Assembly (NCBI GenBank): GCA_018711385.1
Contig: DVIK01000028.1
Location: forward strand, 1 to 42,453
Direction: 5' to 3'
DNA length: 42,453 bases
Source: Candidatus Coproplasma avistercoris
GTDB lineage: Bacteria > Bacillota > Clostridia > Christensenellales > Borkfalkiaceae
The notes beneath the pieces are model-generated. The model was not told the DNA's origin. It did no database searches and worked only from the letters and a program-made list of their open reading frames with translations. The translations under genes were made by a program, and so were the position numbers. Positions 14,933-23,148 of this stretch are shown here, in pieces (positions within the stretch are counted from its first letter, which is position 1; each line of letters begins with the position of its first letter).

Positions 14933-15643
14933 ATGCAGGCTAAGTATAAGCGCGTGCTCATCAAACTTTCCGGCGAAGCTCTTGCGGGCGAAAAGGGGCA
15001 CGGCCTCGACGAAGCGGTGATAGCCCGCGTAGTAGACCAGATAGTCACCGTAAAGAATATGGGCGTGGAAGTCGCGCTCGTCATAGGCGGCGGCAACTTC
15101 TGGCGCGGCAGGCAGGGCACGCACATGGAGCGCACCACCGCCGACCAGATGGGAATGCTCGCAACGGTAATGAATTCGCTCGCCATGATGGACGCCATCG
15201 AAAGCAGGGGCATCCCCACCAGGGTGCAGACCGCGCTCATCATGACTTCGGTGGCGGAACCCTACATCCTTCGCAAGGCGCTGCACCACTTCGAAAAGGG
15301 CAGGGTGGTGATAATGGCTTGCGGCACGGGCAACCCCTATTGCTCCACCGATACCGCCGCGGCGCAGCGCGCGTGCGAGATCCAGGCCAACGTGCTGCTC
15401 ATGGCAAAGAACATCGACGGCATTTACGACAGCGACCCCAAGCTCAACCCCGATGCAAAAAAATACGATCATCTCAACTACCTCGACATAATCAAGAACG
15501 GCATCCGCGCGATGGACGCCACCGCCGCCACCATGTGCATGGAAAACAACATACCCGTGCTGGCGTTCGGGCTGGACGAGGAGAATTCCATAGTAAAGGC
15601 GGTGTGCGGCGAAAAGATCGGCACGCTTATAGACAACAATTGA
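14933..15643 (+). CDS. pyrH: UMP kinase
   Basis: Bacterial UMP kinase (amino acid kinase family) phosphorylates UMP to UDP with ATP, feeding RNA and cell-wall nucleotide sugars. 236 aa with LIKLSGEALAG at the N-terminus, the nucleotide loop VIGGGNFWRG, MGMLATVMNSLAM, and ACGTGNPYCSTDTAAAQRACEI before NIDGIYDSDPKLNP. GGAGG precedes ATG 14933. First gene of pyrH-frr-uppS-cdsA-dxr-rseP, the usual Firmicutes order. Confidence 0.98.
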   Translation: MQAKYKRVLIKLSGEALAGEKGHGLDEAVIARVVDQIVTVKNMGVEVALVIGGGNFWRGRQGTHMERTTADQMGMLATVMNSLAMMDAIESRGIPTRVQTALIMTSVAEPYILRKALHHFEKGRVVIMACGTGNPYCSTDTAAAQRACEIQANVLLMAKNIDGIYDSDPKLNPDAKKYDHLNYLDIIKNGIRAMDATAATMCMENNIPVLAFGLDEENSIVKAVCGEKIGTLIDNN

Positions 15644-15742
15644 AGCGCGGCCCGCTGCCGGCGGACGCCCGGCTTTGCGCGATATGAAATAATTTGCGCC
15701 TTGCGGCGCTCATTCCCATAAAAATATTCAAGGAGACAATTT

Positions 15743-16315
15743 ATGATAGACAACGAACAGGTCGAAGAAATCATGCTCGTTCTGGACGACAAGCTCGCCA
15801 AAACGGTGTCCGTGCTCAAAGAGGACTTCACGGTCATCCGCGCGGGCAGGGCCAATCCCCACATACTCGACAGGGTAAACGTCGATTACTACGGCGCGCC
15901 CACACCCATAAACCAGACCGCCAATATCTCCGTACAGGAGGGCAGGTGCCTGGTCATCTCCCCGTGGGACGTGTCCATACTCAAAAACATCGAAAAGGCC
16001 ATACTCGTGTCCGATATCGGCCTTACGCCAACCAACGACGGCAAGGTGATACGCCTCGTGTTCCCCGAACTCACCGAGGAGCGCCGCAAGGAGCTGGTGA
16101 AAAAGATACGCAAGATGGGCGAGGACGCCAAGGTTGCCGAGCGCAACGTGCGCAGGGAGGCAATGGAGGCGCTTAAAAAGCTGAAGGCGGATAAGGCCAT
16201 TTCGGAAGACGAATTCGCTCTTTTTGAAAAGGACGTCGAAAAGCAGGTAGCCGACGCCGTCGCAAAGACGGACGCCGCCGTATCCGAAAAGGAAAAGGAA
16301 ATAATGACCGTCTGA
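15743..16315 (+). CDS. frr: Ribosome recycling factor
   Basis: RRF, with EF-G, splits post-termination ribosomes. The 190-aa protein has the expected length and motifs: VLKEDFTVIRAGRANPHILD, VDYYGAPTPINQTANISV, RCLVISPWD and the LTEERRKELVKKIRKMGEDAKVAERNVRREA helix. An AAGGAG site precedes ATG 15743. Its TGA stop overlaps the uppS ATG by one base, indicating coupling. Confidence 0.98.
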   Translation: MIDNEQVEEIMLVLDDKLAKTVSVLKEDFTVIRAGRANPHILDRVNVDYYGAPTPINQTANISVQEGRCLVISPWDVSILKNIEKAILVSDIGLTPTNDGKVIRLVFPELTEERRKELVKKIRKMGEDAKVAERNVRREAMEALKKLKADKAISEDEFALFEKDVEKQVADAVAKTDAAVSEKEKEIMTV

Positions 16316-16995
16316 TGGCAGACAAGGTTCCCGCAAGCGTAGGCATAATAATGGACGGCAACGGGAGGTGGGCAAAGCGCCGCCTTCTGCCCCGTTCGGC
16401 CGGTCACGAGGCCGGCATGAAGCGCATACTCGGGCTTGTGGAACACGCCCGCGCGCGCGGGGTGAAATACCTCACGCTGTATGCGCTGTCCACCGAAAAC
16501 CTCTCCCGCCCCCGGGAGGAGCTGGAGGGGCTGTATTCGCTGTTCCGCAAATACTTTGCGCAATACGCGCCGCGGCTTTCCGGTTCCGGCGCGGCGGTAA
16601 AGGTGATAGGCGACATTTCGGTGCTTCCGCGGGACGTGCGGCAGAGCATCGCGGACGTCTGCTCGCAGGCGCCCGTGCAGGCGGAGTTCACGCTGGTGTT
16701 TGCCATCAACTACGGCAGCCGTGCAGAAATCGTGCGCGCGGCCAACCTTGCCGCGGGGCGGGGCAGTCTTACCGAGCGCGACTTTGCACAGCTTTTGTAT
16801 ACGGCGGACGTGCCCGATCCGGACCTGATAATAAGGACGGGCGGCGAGCTGCGCCTTTCCAACTTTCTGCTGTGGCAGTCGGCGTATGCCGAGCTGTATT
16901 TTTCCAAAGTGCTCTTCCCGGATTTCGACGATCGCCGCCTGGACGAAGCGCTCAAAGAATATTCACGGCGCAACCGCCGTTTCGGCAGGGTGTGA
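16315..16995 (+). CDS. uppS: Undecaprenyl diphosphate synthase (cis-prenyltransferase)
   Basis: Condenses isopentenyl diphosphate units onto farnesyl diphosphate to make the C55 carrier lipid for peptidoglycan. The 226-aa protein has GIIMDGNGRWAKRR with the catalytic Asp, GHEAGMKR, LTLYALSTENLSRP, and the C-terminal DLIIRTGGELRLSNFLLWQSAYAELYF...LFPDF. Its start overlaps the frr stop. Works with dxr (isoprenoid precursors) two genes downstream. Confidence 0.97.
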   Translation: MADKVPASVGIIMDGNGRWAKRRLLPRSAGHEAGMKRILGLVEHARARGVKYLTLYALSTENLSRPREELEGLYSLFRKYFAQYAPRLSGSGAAVKVIGDISVLPRDVRQSIADVCSQAPVQAEFTLVFAINYGSRAEIVRAANLAAGRGSLTERDFAQLLYTADVPDPDLIIRTGGELRLSNFLLWQSAYAELYFSKVLFPDFDDRRLDEALKEYSRRNRRFGRV

Positions 16996-17044
16996 CGGGC
17001 TGCTGTGAAAGATCCGCATATATATTGCATTTACCAAGGTTTAT

Positions 17045-17917
17045 ATGAAGACAAGAGTTATAACTAGCACCGTCTATATGCTGGCGGTGGCGGCGCTGTG
17101 CGCCGCAAAATGGTTTATACCCGACGGCTGGGGCGCGCTGCTTTTCGACGCGCTCTTTCTCGCGGTGGCGGCAATAGGTTCGTTTGAACTTTTAAGGGCG
17201 TTCGGCGGCGTATCGGTCGTCCAGCGCGCGGTGGCGTGCACGTTCTGCGCGCTCTCAGCGCCCATGTACGCGCTCACGGCCATGCTCATGGGCAGCGGCT
17301 GGACAGGCGCGGCGGTGGCGCTTTGCCTGGGGCTTTTAGGCGTGTTCTTCGCCTTTGTGGCGGATCATTCCCGTTCCGACGCGAACAGTACGCTCCGTTC
17401 GGCATTCGCGCTCGTATATGTGGGGTTGCTTTCCGCCGTGCTCGCGGCCTCCAACCACCTCACTGCGGGCGATAACTCCATGTTTGCCATGCTGTTCCTG
17501 TTTTTAAGCGTGCCCTTCTCCGATGCCGGCGCCTACCTCATCGGCATTGCGCTCGGCAAAAAACTGCCCGCAAAGCTCGCGCCCGCGATCAGTCCCAACA
17601 AGACGGTCATAGGCGCCGTCGGCGGACTGATAGGCGGAATGGCGGGCGGTGTGGCCGCCTACTACATCCTCGTGGCGCTCGGCGGCACGTTCGCGTCCTC
17701 CTCGGCGCTGCCCGGCTGGGCGTTTGCGCTGATAATAGGGCTTGCGGTATCGGTCTGCGAGCAGTTCGGCGATCTGTTCGAAAGCGCGATAAAGCGCTCG
17801 TGCGGGGTAAAGGACATGGGCAATCTGCTGCCGGGTCACGGCGGCGTGCTCGACCGCTTCGACGGCACTTTGTTCGCGGGCATAGTCATATTCCTCGCGT
17901 TCACGTTCGTCGCCTGA
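17045..17917 (+). CDS. cdsA: Phosphatidate cytidylyltransferase (CDP-diglyceride synthase)
   Basis: Integral membrane enzyme making CDP-diacylglycerol from phosphatidate and CTP. 290 aa with about seven or eight hydrophobic segments and the CDS signature near the C-terminus: SAIKRSCGVKDMGNLLPGHGGVLDRFD, plus SPNKTVIGAVGG. The ribosome binding site (AAGG) is weak. It lies 49 bp after uppS and is followed by a terminator, so dxr starts a new unit. Confidence 0.96.
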   Translation: MKTRVITSTVYMLAVAALCAAKWFIPDGWGALLFDALFLAVAAIGSFELLRAFGGVSVVQRAVACTFCALSAPMYALTAMLMGSGWTGAAVALCLGLLGVFFAFVADHSRSDANSTLRSAFALVYVGLLSAVLAASNHLTAGDNSMFAMLFLFLSVPFSDAGAYLIGIALGKKLPAKLAPAISPNKTVIGAVGGLIGGMAGGVAAYYILVALGGTFASSSALPGWAFALIIGLAVSVCEQFGDLFESAIKRSCGVKDMGNLLPGHGGVLDRFDGTLFAGIVIFLAFTFVA

Positions 17918-17927
17918 AAAAATGCGG

Positions 17928-17959
17928 AAATTTCCCTCCCGTAAGCGGAGGGATTTTTT
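17928..17959 (+). terminator. Terminator after cdsA
   Basis: TCCCTCC/GGAGGGA stem with CGTAAGC loop, A-rich left arm and TTTTTT tail. A TATAAT at 18003-18008 downstream may be the -10 of a dxr promoter, although its -35 is poor. Confidence 0.85.
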
Positions 17960-18034
17960 ATGGGCAAACCGGAATATTGTCATTAAACGGCGCGCGGCCG
18001 GGTATAATATTTTTAGCCGCGCCATAGGTGTGTT

Positions 18035-19198
18035 ATGAAGAGGATCGCGCTCATAGGCAGCACGGGCAGCATAGGCCGGCAGACGATAGAGGTCGCGCTC
18101 GCCTCGCCCGATGAATTCAGAATAGTTGCGATGGCGGCGGGCAGTTCCCATGCGGAGTTTTCCCGTCAGGTTGCCGCGATAAAGCCGGAGTATGCCGCCC
18201 TGGCAGACGGCGCCGCCGCGCGCAAGGTCACCGAAATTCCCGCGTGCACGGCGTTTGCCGGCGGAGAGGAGGCCGCGCTTGCGGCCGCCGCCTGGGATAC
18301 TGCGGACGTGGTGCTCGTGGCGGCGGGCGGCTTTGCCGGGCTGAAATATTCGCTCGCGGCGATAAGGGCCGGCAAGACTCTCGCCCTCGCCAATAAAGAG
18401 ACTCTGGTGTGCGGCGGCGACTGCGTCATGCCGCTTGCGGAGCGCGCCGGGGTGGAGATACTGCCCGTAGACAGCGAACATTCGGCCATATGGCAGTGCC
18501 TGGGCCTGAACAGGCGCGCGCCGTTCAGGCGGCTTATAATCACGGCGAGCGGCGGGCCGTTCAGGGGATATACCGCGGAACAGCTCAGATCCGTCACGCC
18601 GCAGATGGCGCTCAGGCACCCCACGTGGAGCATGGGCGCAAAGATCACGGCCGACAGCGCCACCATGCTCAACAAGGGATTCGAGATCATCGAAGCTCAC
18701 CACCTGTTCGGTGCGGAATATACCGCGATCAACGTTGTGATCCACCCGCAGAGCATAGTCCACTCCATGGTGGAACTGTGCGACGGCGCGGTGCTTGCGC
18801 AGCTCTCGCGGCCAACCATGAAGCTGCCCATACAGCTGGCGCTCTCCTACCCGCAGCGGCTGCCGCTCGCGGATGCGCGGCTCGATTTTTCAAAGGCGCT
18901 CTCGCTGGAATTTCTGCCGCTCGAACGGGGCATGTATCCCTGTTTCGACATCGCCTTGCAGTGCGCAAGGGAGGGCGGAACGCTGCCCTGCGCGCTCAAC
19001 GCCGCAGGCGAAGTGGCGGTGCGGGCCTTCCTCGAAGGGGAAATAGCTTTCACGCAGATCGCCGACGTGCTCTCCGGCGTGCTCTGCCATACGGTGCGCG
19101 GCGAGGCCGACTGTTACGAGGCGCTGTGCGAGGCCGACGGGCGCGCGCGCATTGCGGCGGGGGAGCTCGTCCGCAGGCTGGCGGGGCGGCCTACATAA
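18035..19198 (+). CDS. dxr: 1-deoxy-D-xylulose 5-phosphate reductoisomerase
   Basis: Second enzyme of the MEP isoprenoid pathway: converts DXP to MEP with NADPH and a divalent metal. 387 aa with NADPH loop IGSTGSIGRQTIEV, LANKETLVCGGD, VDSEHSAIWQCL, ITASGGPFRG, HPTWSMGAKITADSATMLNKGFEIIEAHHLF and IHPQSIVHSMVE. The usual HPNWSMG reads HPTWSMG here. Shows that this organism uses the MEP route, and together with uppS supplies the cell-wall lipid carrier. Confidence 0.97.
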   Translation: MKRIALIGSTGSIGRQTIEVALASPDEFRIVAMAAGSSHAEFSRQVAAIKPEYAALADGAAARKVTEIPACTAFAGGEEAALAAAAWDTADVVLVAAGGFAGLKYSLAAIRAGKTLALANKETLVCGGDCVMPLAERAGVEILPVDSEHSAIWQCLGLNRRAPFRRLIITASGGPFRGYTAEQLRSVTPQMALRHPTWSMGAKITADSATMLNKGFEIIEAHHLFGAEYTAINVVIHPQSIVHSMVELCDGAVLAQLSRPTMKLPIQLALSYPQRLPLADARLDFSKALSLEFLPLERGMYPCFDIALQCAREGGTLPCALNAAGEVAVRAFLEGEIAFTQIADVLSGVLCHTVRGEADCYEALCEADGRARIAAGELVRRLAGRPT

Positions 19199-19206
19199 AA
19201 ATATGC

Positions 19207-19231
19207 GCGCCCGCCGCATCGCGGCGGGCGC
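19207..19231 (+). terminator. Hairpin between dxr and rseP
   Basis: GCGCCCGCCGC/GCGGCGGGCGC perfect 11-bp stem with ATC loop followed only by TCTTCA. Weak U-tract, so partial termination at most. Confidence 0.5.
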
Positions 19232-19246
19232 TCTTCAAGGGGTAAG

Positions 19247-20350
19247 ATGTATCTGCTTTTGTCCTCCGCGCTCGGCGGGATAGGTTCCGTGTTGCTCGCC
19301 GTGCTGATATTGCTCGCAATGATAACCGTGCACGAATTCGGCCACTACCTTTCGGGCAGGGCGCTCGGGTTCGCTGTGGAGGAATTTTCCGTGGGCTTCG
19401 GGCCGGCGCTGTTCAAACGCAAAAGCAGGCGCACGGGCGAGCTGTTCAGCATACGCGCCGTGCCGCTCGGCGGCTACTGCGCATTTGCGGGCGAGGAGGG
19501 CGAGAGCGGCTTCAACGCAAAGCCGCCGTGGAAGCGGATAATAGTGCTCGTCTCGGGCGCGCTGGCAAACTACCTGCTCGCCGTCGCGCTCATCATGGTC
19601 GCGTTTGCCGCCTTCGGCCAGACAGCGCTGCGCATAGACGGCGTGACCTATCCCGACGGGTACGACAGCTCCGACAGCTTCGTCGCGGGCGACGTGCTGT
19701 TGCGGGCGGAGGGCAGGGGCATATACCTCACCACCGACATAATGGATGCGCTCGCGGGGAAGAGCGCCGGCGAAAGGGTTGATTTCACCGTCAGCCGCGG
19801 CGGCAAAGAGACGGATATAGGCGTGGAGCTGCGCGCCGACTGCAATTTTTCCGGCTCGGCCGACACCTCGCTCATGTGGGAGGCGCTCGGGGTGGACAGC
19901 GCCGTGGGTGAAGACGGCGTGGAATATCTGATGCTCAGTTCGGTCAATGTGCGCTTCCCGTTCTTCGAAAGCGTGGGCCGCAGCTTTGCCTATTCGGTAA
20001 AGATAGGCGGCACCATCTTCCGCGTGCTGGGCGAACTGATAACCGGCAATCTTTCGCTGAACGCCGTGGGCGGGCCCGTGACTACCATAAAACTCACCTC
20101 GCAGCTGGCGGCGCAGGGGGTGCAGAGCATGCTGGAGATCGCGGCATATATAGGGGTCAATCTTGCCGTGTTCAACCTTCTGCCAATACCCGCGCTCGAC
20201 GGCAGCAAGGTCGTTTTCTGCCTGATAGAGCAGGTGCGCGGCAGGCCCGTGTCCCGAAAGGTGGAATCGGCGATCCACTTCGTCGGATTCATTTTCATCT
20301 TAGGCTTTGCGCTGCTTGCCGACCTTCTGCAGTTCGTCAGGTGCGGATAA
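19247..20350 (+). CDS. rseP: Site-2 intramembrane zinc metalloprotease (RseP/RasP)
   Basis: Intramembrane protease that cleaves anti-sigma factors and leftover signal peptides. 367 aa: zinc motif HEFGHY in the first membrane helix (about residue 26), VGFGPALF, AVPLGGYCAF, a central PDZ-type region (DVLLRAEGRGIYLTTDIMDALAGKSAG), and the second zinc-binding NLLPIPALDG near the C-terminus followed by two helices. AAGGGG precedes the ATG. Last gene of the operon, convergent with thiT. Confidence 0.95.
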   Translation: MYLLLSSALGGIGSVLLAVLILLAMITVHEFGHYLSGRALGFAVEEFSVGFGPALFKRKSRRTGELFSIRAVPLGGYCAFAGEEGESGFNAKPPWKRIIVLVSGALANYLLAVALIMVAFAAFGQTALRIDGVTYPDGYDSSDSFVAGDVLLRAEGRGIYLTTDIMDALAGKSAGERVDFTVSRGGKETDIGVELRADCNFSGSADTSLMWEALGVDSAVGEDGVEYLMLSSVNVRFPFFESVGRSFAYSVKIGGTIFRVLGELITGNLSLNAVGGPVTTIKLTSQLAAQGVQSMLEIAAYIGVNLAVFNLLPIPALDGSKVVFCLIEQVRGRPVSRKVESAIHFVGFIFILGFALLADLLQFVRCG

Positions 20351-20361
20351 AAGAAAGTAAA

Positions 20362-20398
20362 GGCGGGCTGCACTATAGTTGCAGCCCGCCCTTATGTT
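20362..20398. terminator. Bidirectional terminator between rseP and thiT
   Basis: GGCGGGCTGCA pairs with TGCAGCCCGCC around CTATAGT; CTTATGTTT follows on the plus strand and TTTACTTT on the minus strand. It can end both convergent transcripts. Confidence 0.75.
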
Positions 20399-20411
20399 TG
20401 CGCTATTTAAG

Positions 20412-20421
20412 GCATATATGC
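20412..20421. repeat. Intergenic palindrome GCATATATGC, copy 3
   Basis: Exact copy of the 10-mer, 15 bp beyond the 3' end of the minus-strand thiT gene. Confidence 0.6.
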
Positions 20422-20435
20422 AGGGGTATTTGTAT

Positions 20436-21653
20436 TTAAGCGTTGCTGCCGGCCTGCTGCGTCTGCGTGGCGGCGGGCTTTTCGAACTCGCCGTAGCGCA
20501 TTATCTCGCGCCTTAAATTGCCCGAAGAGAGCAGCAGCGTGCCCACTGCTATGACAATTATCATTTCGGGTATTATGTAGAGCGACTGATACACGAACGA
20601 ATAGAAGTAGGGGTTGGCGAGAGCGGATATCCCGTATTCCTCGGCATAGTCTGCGCCGAACACGCCGAAGGCGAACACGCCCGAGAAGAAGTGCGAAAGA
20701 TAGCGCGTCACGCCCGCTATCGTCCCTCCGAGCGCGAACTGCGTGCGCATCCTGCCCTTTAAGGCGGGCACATTCCTCAGACATCCCGTCAGCGCTATCG
20801 CCATGAACGCCGTTACATAGTCGAGCACGAACTGTGCGGGGTGCAGTATCCACGCGTCCTGTATCGCCTGCAGGAAGCCGTACACCACGCCCGCGACCAG
20901 GCCCTTTTTGCAACCGAACATGTAGCTGTACAGCATGAGCGGCAGCAGCGAAGCCAGCGTTATCGAGCCGCCCATGGGCATGCGGATTATCCTTATGTAG
21001 GAGAGCGCGAAAGACAGCGCTATGCACACCCCGCCGAAGGTTATCGCGCGCGTATCGAATCCCTTCGTGCGGTCGGCAAAAAAGCTCGCGCCTATTATTG
21101 CGGCGGTCAGCGCTATCGCGCATATATACATGGCCGCACTGTTTCCCGGGTCGTTTTCGACGCCGTTCCACTCGCCCGCCGCGCCGCTCGAATAGTAGAC
21201 GATAAGGCATACTATTGCGGCAATGAGCGCCGCGCCCGCAACCGAGACGGCGGCTGTCTTCACCGCCTTTACAGGTTTAAGCGCCACCGCAAACCCGCCC
21301 GCAACGGCGGCGACGGCAAACACCAGCAGCGGGTAAAAGGTGATGGGCACAAGGCTCTCTTCTCCCTTGGCGACGTCGCTGAAATAGCACGCCGCAAAGG
21401 TGATTATGGCGGCCGCGGCGTAGCCGAGCAGGGTGAACAGAGCTATCCTGTTGGCCTTTTTCTGCCTTGCGTCCGTGCCCTCTGCGGGGGCGGTGCGCCA
21501 CAGCACCAGCTTTGTTACGGCAAACGCTATAAGCAGGGCTATCGCCAGCCACAGCGCAACCGTGCGGCAGCCGTCGGTGGCAGTTTCGAAGTTGGCGAAA
21601 TAATTCACCACGTCATTCATCATGTCGCCGAAGGCAAGCAACGAAGTATTCAT
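20436..21653 (-). CDS. thiT: Thiamine ECF transporter S component (ThiT) with N-terminal membrane extension
   Basis: Substrate-binding membrane subunit that works with the shared ECF energising module (not in this window). The C-terminal half (about 200-385) carries the ThiT signature ITFGGVCIALSFALSYIRIIRMPMGGSITLASLLP and YGFLQAIQDAWILHPAQFVLDY. The protein is 405 aa, about twice the usual ThiT length: the first 190 residues hold about five extra membrane segments (VALWLAIALLIAFAVTKLVLW; IALFTLLGYAAAAIITFAACY; FYPLLVFAVAAVAGGFAVAL; AAVSVAGAALIAAIVCLIVYY; MYICAIALTAAIIGASFF). AAGGAGG precedes the start. The TPP riboswitch upstream supports the thiamine assignment. Confidence 0.9.
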   Translation of the reverse strand: MNTSLLAFGDMMNDVVNYFANFETATDGCRTVALWLAIALLIAFAVTKLVLWRTAPAEGTDARQKKANRIALFTLLGYAAAAIITFAACYFSDVAKGEESLVPITFYPLLVFAVAAVAGGFAVALKPVKAVKTAAVSVAGAALIAAIVCLIVYYSSGAAGEWNGVENDPGNSAAMYICAIALTAAIIGASFFADRTKGFDTRAITFGGVCIALSFALSYIRIIRMPMGGSITLASLLPLMLYSYMFGCKKGLVAGVVYGFLQAIQDAWILHPAQFVLDYVTAFMAIALTGCLRNVPALKGRMRTQFALGGTIAGVTRYLSHFFSGVFAFGVFGADYAEEYGISALANPYFYSFVYQSLYIIPEMIIVIAVGTLLLSSGNLRREIMRYGEFEKPAATQTQQAGSNA

Positions 21654-21676
21654 TGAAATGTCCTCCTTCTACCGCC

Positions 21677-21704
21677 GAAAAGCAAAAGGGCCGCCCTCTT
21701 TTTT
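21677..21704 (-). terminator. Possible riboswitch expression-platform terminator
   Basis: On the minus strand AAGAGGG pairs with CCCTTTT around CGG, followed by GCTTTT. It lies between the TPP aptamer and the thiT ribosome binding site. The stem is short and contains one G-T pair, so the platform assignment is tentative. Confidence 0.4.
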
Positions 21705-21747
21705 ACGCGCAAAAATAAAGAGAACGACCGCAGTTTATTGGTCCTTG

Positions 21748-21819
21748 TACTATCGCTCAAGCATTACCTTGCCGATTCAAAGGGTATGATCTCAGCCTTT
21801 TCAGGCACCCCCGACGGTA
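21748..21819 (-). ncRNA. TPP riboswitch (THI element) controlling thiT
   Basis: Read on the minus strand, this holds the conserved TPP-aptamer core: GGGGTGCC, GGCTGAGATCATACCC, TTTGAA and GGTAATGC followed by GAGCGA. The flanks (TACCGTC/GATAGTA) form an imperfect P1. Binding of thiamine pyrophosphate should reduce thiT expression when thiamine is plentiful. Confidence 0.88.
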
Positions 21820-21858
21820 TTACGTTGTAAATTTGCGGGCAATGCCCGACTACAAAAA

Positions 21859-21887
21859 ATTATATTACGTATGCCCCTTTAAGTCAA
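21859..21887 (-). promoter_or_regulatory. Promoter for the TPP riboswitch-thiT transcript
   Basis: On the minus strand TTGACT (21887-21882), 17-bp spacer, TATAAT (21864-21859), placing the start just ahead of the aptamer. Confidence 0.85.
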
Positions 21888-21916
21888 TTGAATTTGAGCG
21901 GAAAATGTATTATAAT
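21888..21916 (+). promoter_or_regulatory. Promoter for yfbR
   Basis: TTGAAT (21888-21893), 17-bp spacer, TATAAT (21911-21916). Its -35 box directly abuts that of the divergent thiT promoter. Confidence 0.85.
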
Positions 21917-21951
21917 GGCAATGGAAAACAGAACAGGACAGGGAGGACGCA

Positions 21952-22542
21952 ATGCCTTACAATTTTTATGCCTTCATGGACAGGATGAAATATATAAAGC
22001 GCTGGTCGCTCATGCGCTCGGTGCGGGAAGAGAATATAATGGAACATTCCCAGCAGGTCACGGTGATAGCGCACGCGCTCGCCGTCATCGAAAACAAGCT
22101 GTTCGGCGGCAGGCTGGACGCGGGCAAGTGCGTGCTGTACGCGCTCTATCACGAGTGCCCCGAGGTGCTCACGGGCGACCTGCCCACGCCCATAAAGTAT
22201 TTCAACGGCTCCATCACGGGCGCATACAAGGATATCGAGGACGTCGCGTGCGACAGGTTGCTCTCTACCCTGCCCGAGGAGCTCAGAGATGAGCTTTCGC
22301 CCTGGGTAAAGGCCGATACCTCCTGCGCGGAGTGGAAGGTCGTAAAGGCTGCAGACAGGCTCTCGGCGTACATAAAATGCCTCGAAGAGCGCCGCTGCGG
22401 CAACACAGAGTTCGAAAAGGCGGAAAAGTCCATAAGGGAGGATATCCTCTCGCGCGGGCTTAAAAGCGCGGAATATTTCATGGAAAACTTCATTCCACCG
22501 TTCACGCTCACGCTCGATGAGTTGGAAAAGGGGATAATGTAG
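21952..22542 (+). CDS. yfbR: HD-domain 5'-deoxynucleotidase YfbR-like
   Basis: Metal-dependent phosphohydrolase that dephosphorylates deoxynucleoside 5'-monophosphates. 196 aa with the family block NIMEHSQQVTVIAHALAVI (HD-type His), YHECPEVLTGDLPTPIKYFN (His/Glu/Asp of the metal site), AYKDIE and the late VKAADRLSAYIKCLEE (Asp). GGGAGG precedes the ATG. Followed nine bases later by the TIGR04076 gene, probably cotranscribed. Confidence 0.92.
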   Translation: MPYNFYAFMDRMKYIKRWSLMRSVREENIMEHSQQVTVIAHALAVIENKLFGGRLDAGKCVLYALYHECPEVLTGDLPTPIKYFNGSITGAYKDIEDVACDRLLSTLPEELRDELSPWVKADTSCAEWKVVKAADRLSAYIKCLEERRCGNTEFEKAEKSIREDILSRGLKSAEYFMENFIPPFTLTLDELEKGIM

Positions 22543-22550
22543 GAGGATGC

Positions 22551-22886
22551 ATGAAGAAGGTAAAGATAACCATATTAAAGACCACGCTCGATAAGGGGCT
22601 TGCGGCGGAGTACGGCATAGCGGGGCTCACCCGCTGCCCGCTGATGAAGAAGGGGCAGGTGTTCTATGCGGACTACGCAAAGCCGGAGGGCTTCTGCGAC
22701 GAGGCGTGGAAGGCCGTCTATCAGTATGTATTTGCGCTGGCGCACGGCGCGGGCTCAGGCGGCGGGCTGTTCTATTACGGCGACTGGATAAGAAAGCCGG
22801 GCGTCGCCATATGCAGCTGCAACGACGGGCTGCGCCCCGTCATCATGAAGCTGGAGGTCGAGGACGCGCCCTCTGCAGATTTTTAA
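22551..22886 (+). CDS. TIGR04076-family protein
   Basis: 111-aa small soluble protein of the TIGR04076 family (unknown function) recognised from KKVKITILKTTL...LAAEY...CPLMKKGQVFYAD...KPEGFCDEAWKAVYQYVFAL..GAG...WIRKPGVAICSCNDGLRPVIMKLE. Two conserved Cys (CP near the N-terminus, CSCNDGLRPV near the end) suggest metal or thiol chemistry. AGGAGG precedes the ATG; downstream of yfbR and ended by a strong terminator. Confidence 0.88.
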   Translation: MKKVKITILKTTLDKGLAAEYGIAGLTRCPLMKKGQVFYADYAKPEGFCDEAWKAVYQYVFALAHGAGSGGGLFYYGDWIRKPGVAICSCNDGLRPVIMKLEVEDAPSADF

Positions 22887-22891
22887 GCCAT

Positions 22892-22925
22892 AAAAAAATT
22901 CCCGCCTGTCTGCGGGAATTTTTTT
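22892..22925. terminator. Bidirectional terminator
   Basis: AAAAAAATTCCCGC pairs perfectly with GCGGGAATTTTTTT (14 bp, loop CTGTCT). It ends the plus-strand TIGR04076 transcript and the minus-strand corA-fmdB transcript. Confidence 0.92.
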
Positions 22926-22951
22926 GCGGCTTTCGCCGCGCCGTATTGTTT

Positions 22952-23146
22952 TCAGCAGCCGTGGCAGTTCTTGCAGTTGCCGCTGCAGTGCGGGCGCTGT
23001 TTGCCCGTGGCGGAAAACATCTGCCCGCTGTAGCTGCGCTCCGCCCTGCTTCCGCAGCCGGGGCACTTCACCTCGTCGTCGAATCTTTTTACAAGCTCTT
23101 CGAATTCCTTCCCGCAGGAAGGGCACTTATACTGCAAAATAGGCAT
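22952..23146 (-). CDS. FmdB-type zinc ribbon protein
   Basis: 64-aa protein with the FmdB/CxxC_CxxC_SSSS zinc ribbon: MPILQYKCPSCGKEFEELVKRFDDEVKCPGCGSRAERSYSG, then a short Cys/His-rich tail (HCSGNCKNCHGC) that could hold a second metal. Its start is two bases after the corA stop, so it is translationally coupled to corA. FmdB domains are called putative regulatory, but the role is unknown. Confidence 0.88.
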   Translation of the reverse strand: MPILQYKCPSCGKEFEELVKRFDDEVKCPGCGSRAERSYSGQMFSATGKQRPHCSGNCKNCHGC

Positions 23147-23148
23147 GG

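Noticed and set aside
18001-18034. Full promoter for dxr
   Set aside because: TATAAT is present but the nearest TTGTCA is 20 bp away and TTAAAC is 14 bp away, so the -35 is not convincing.
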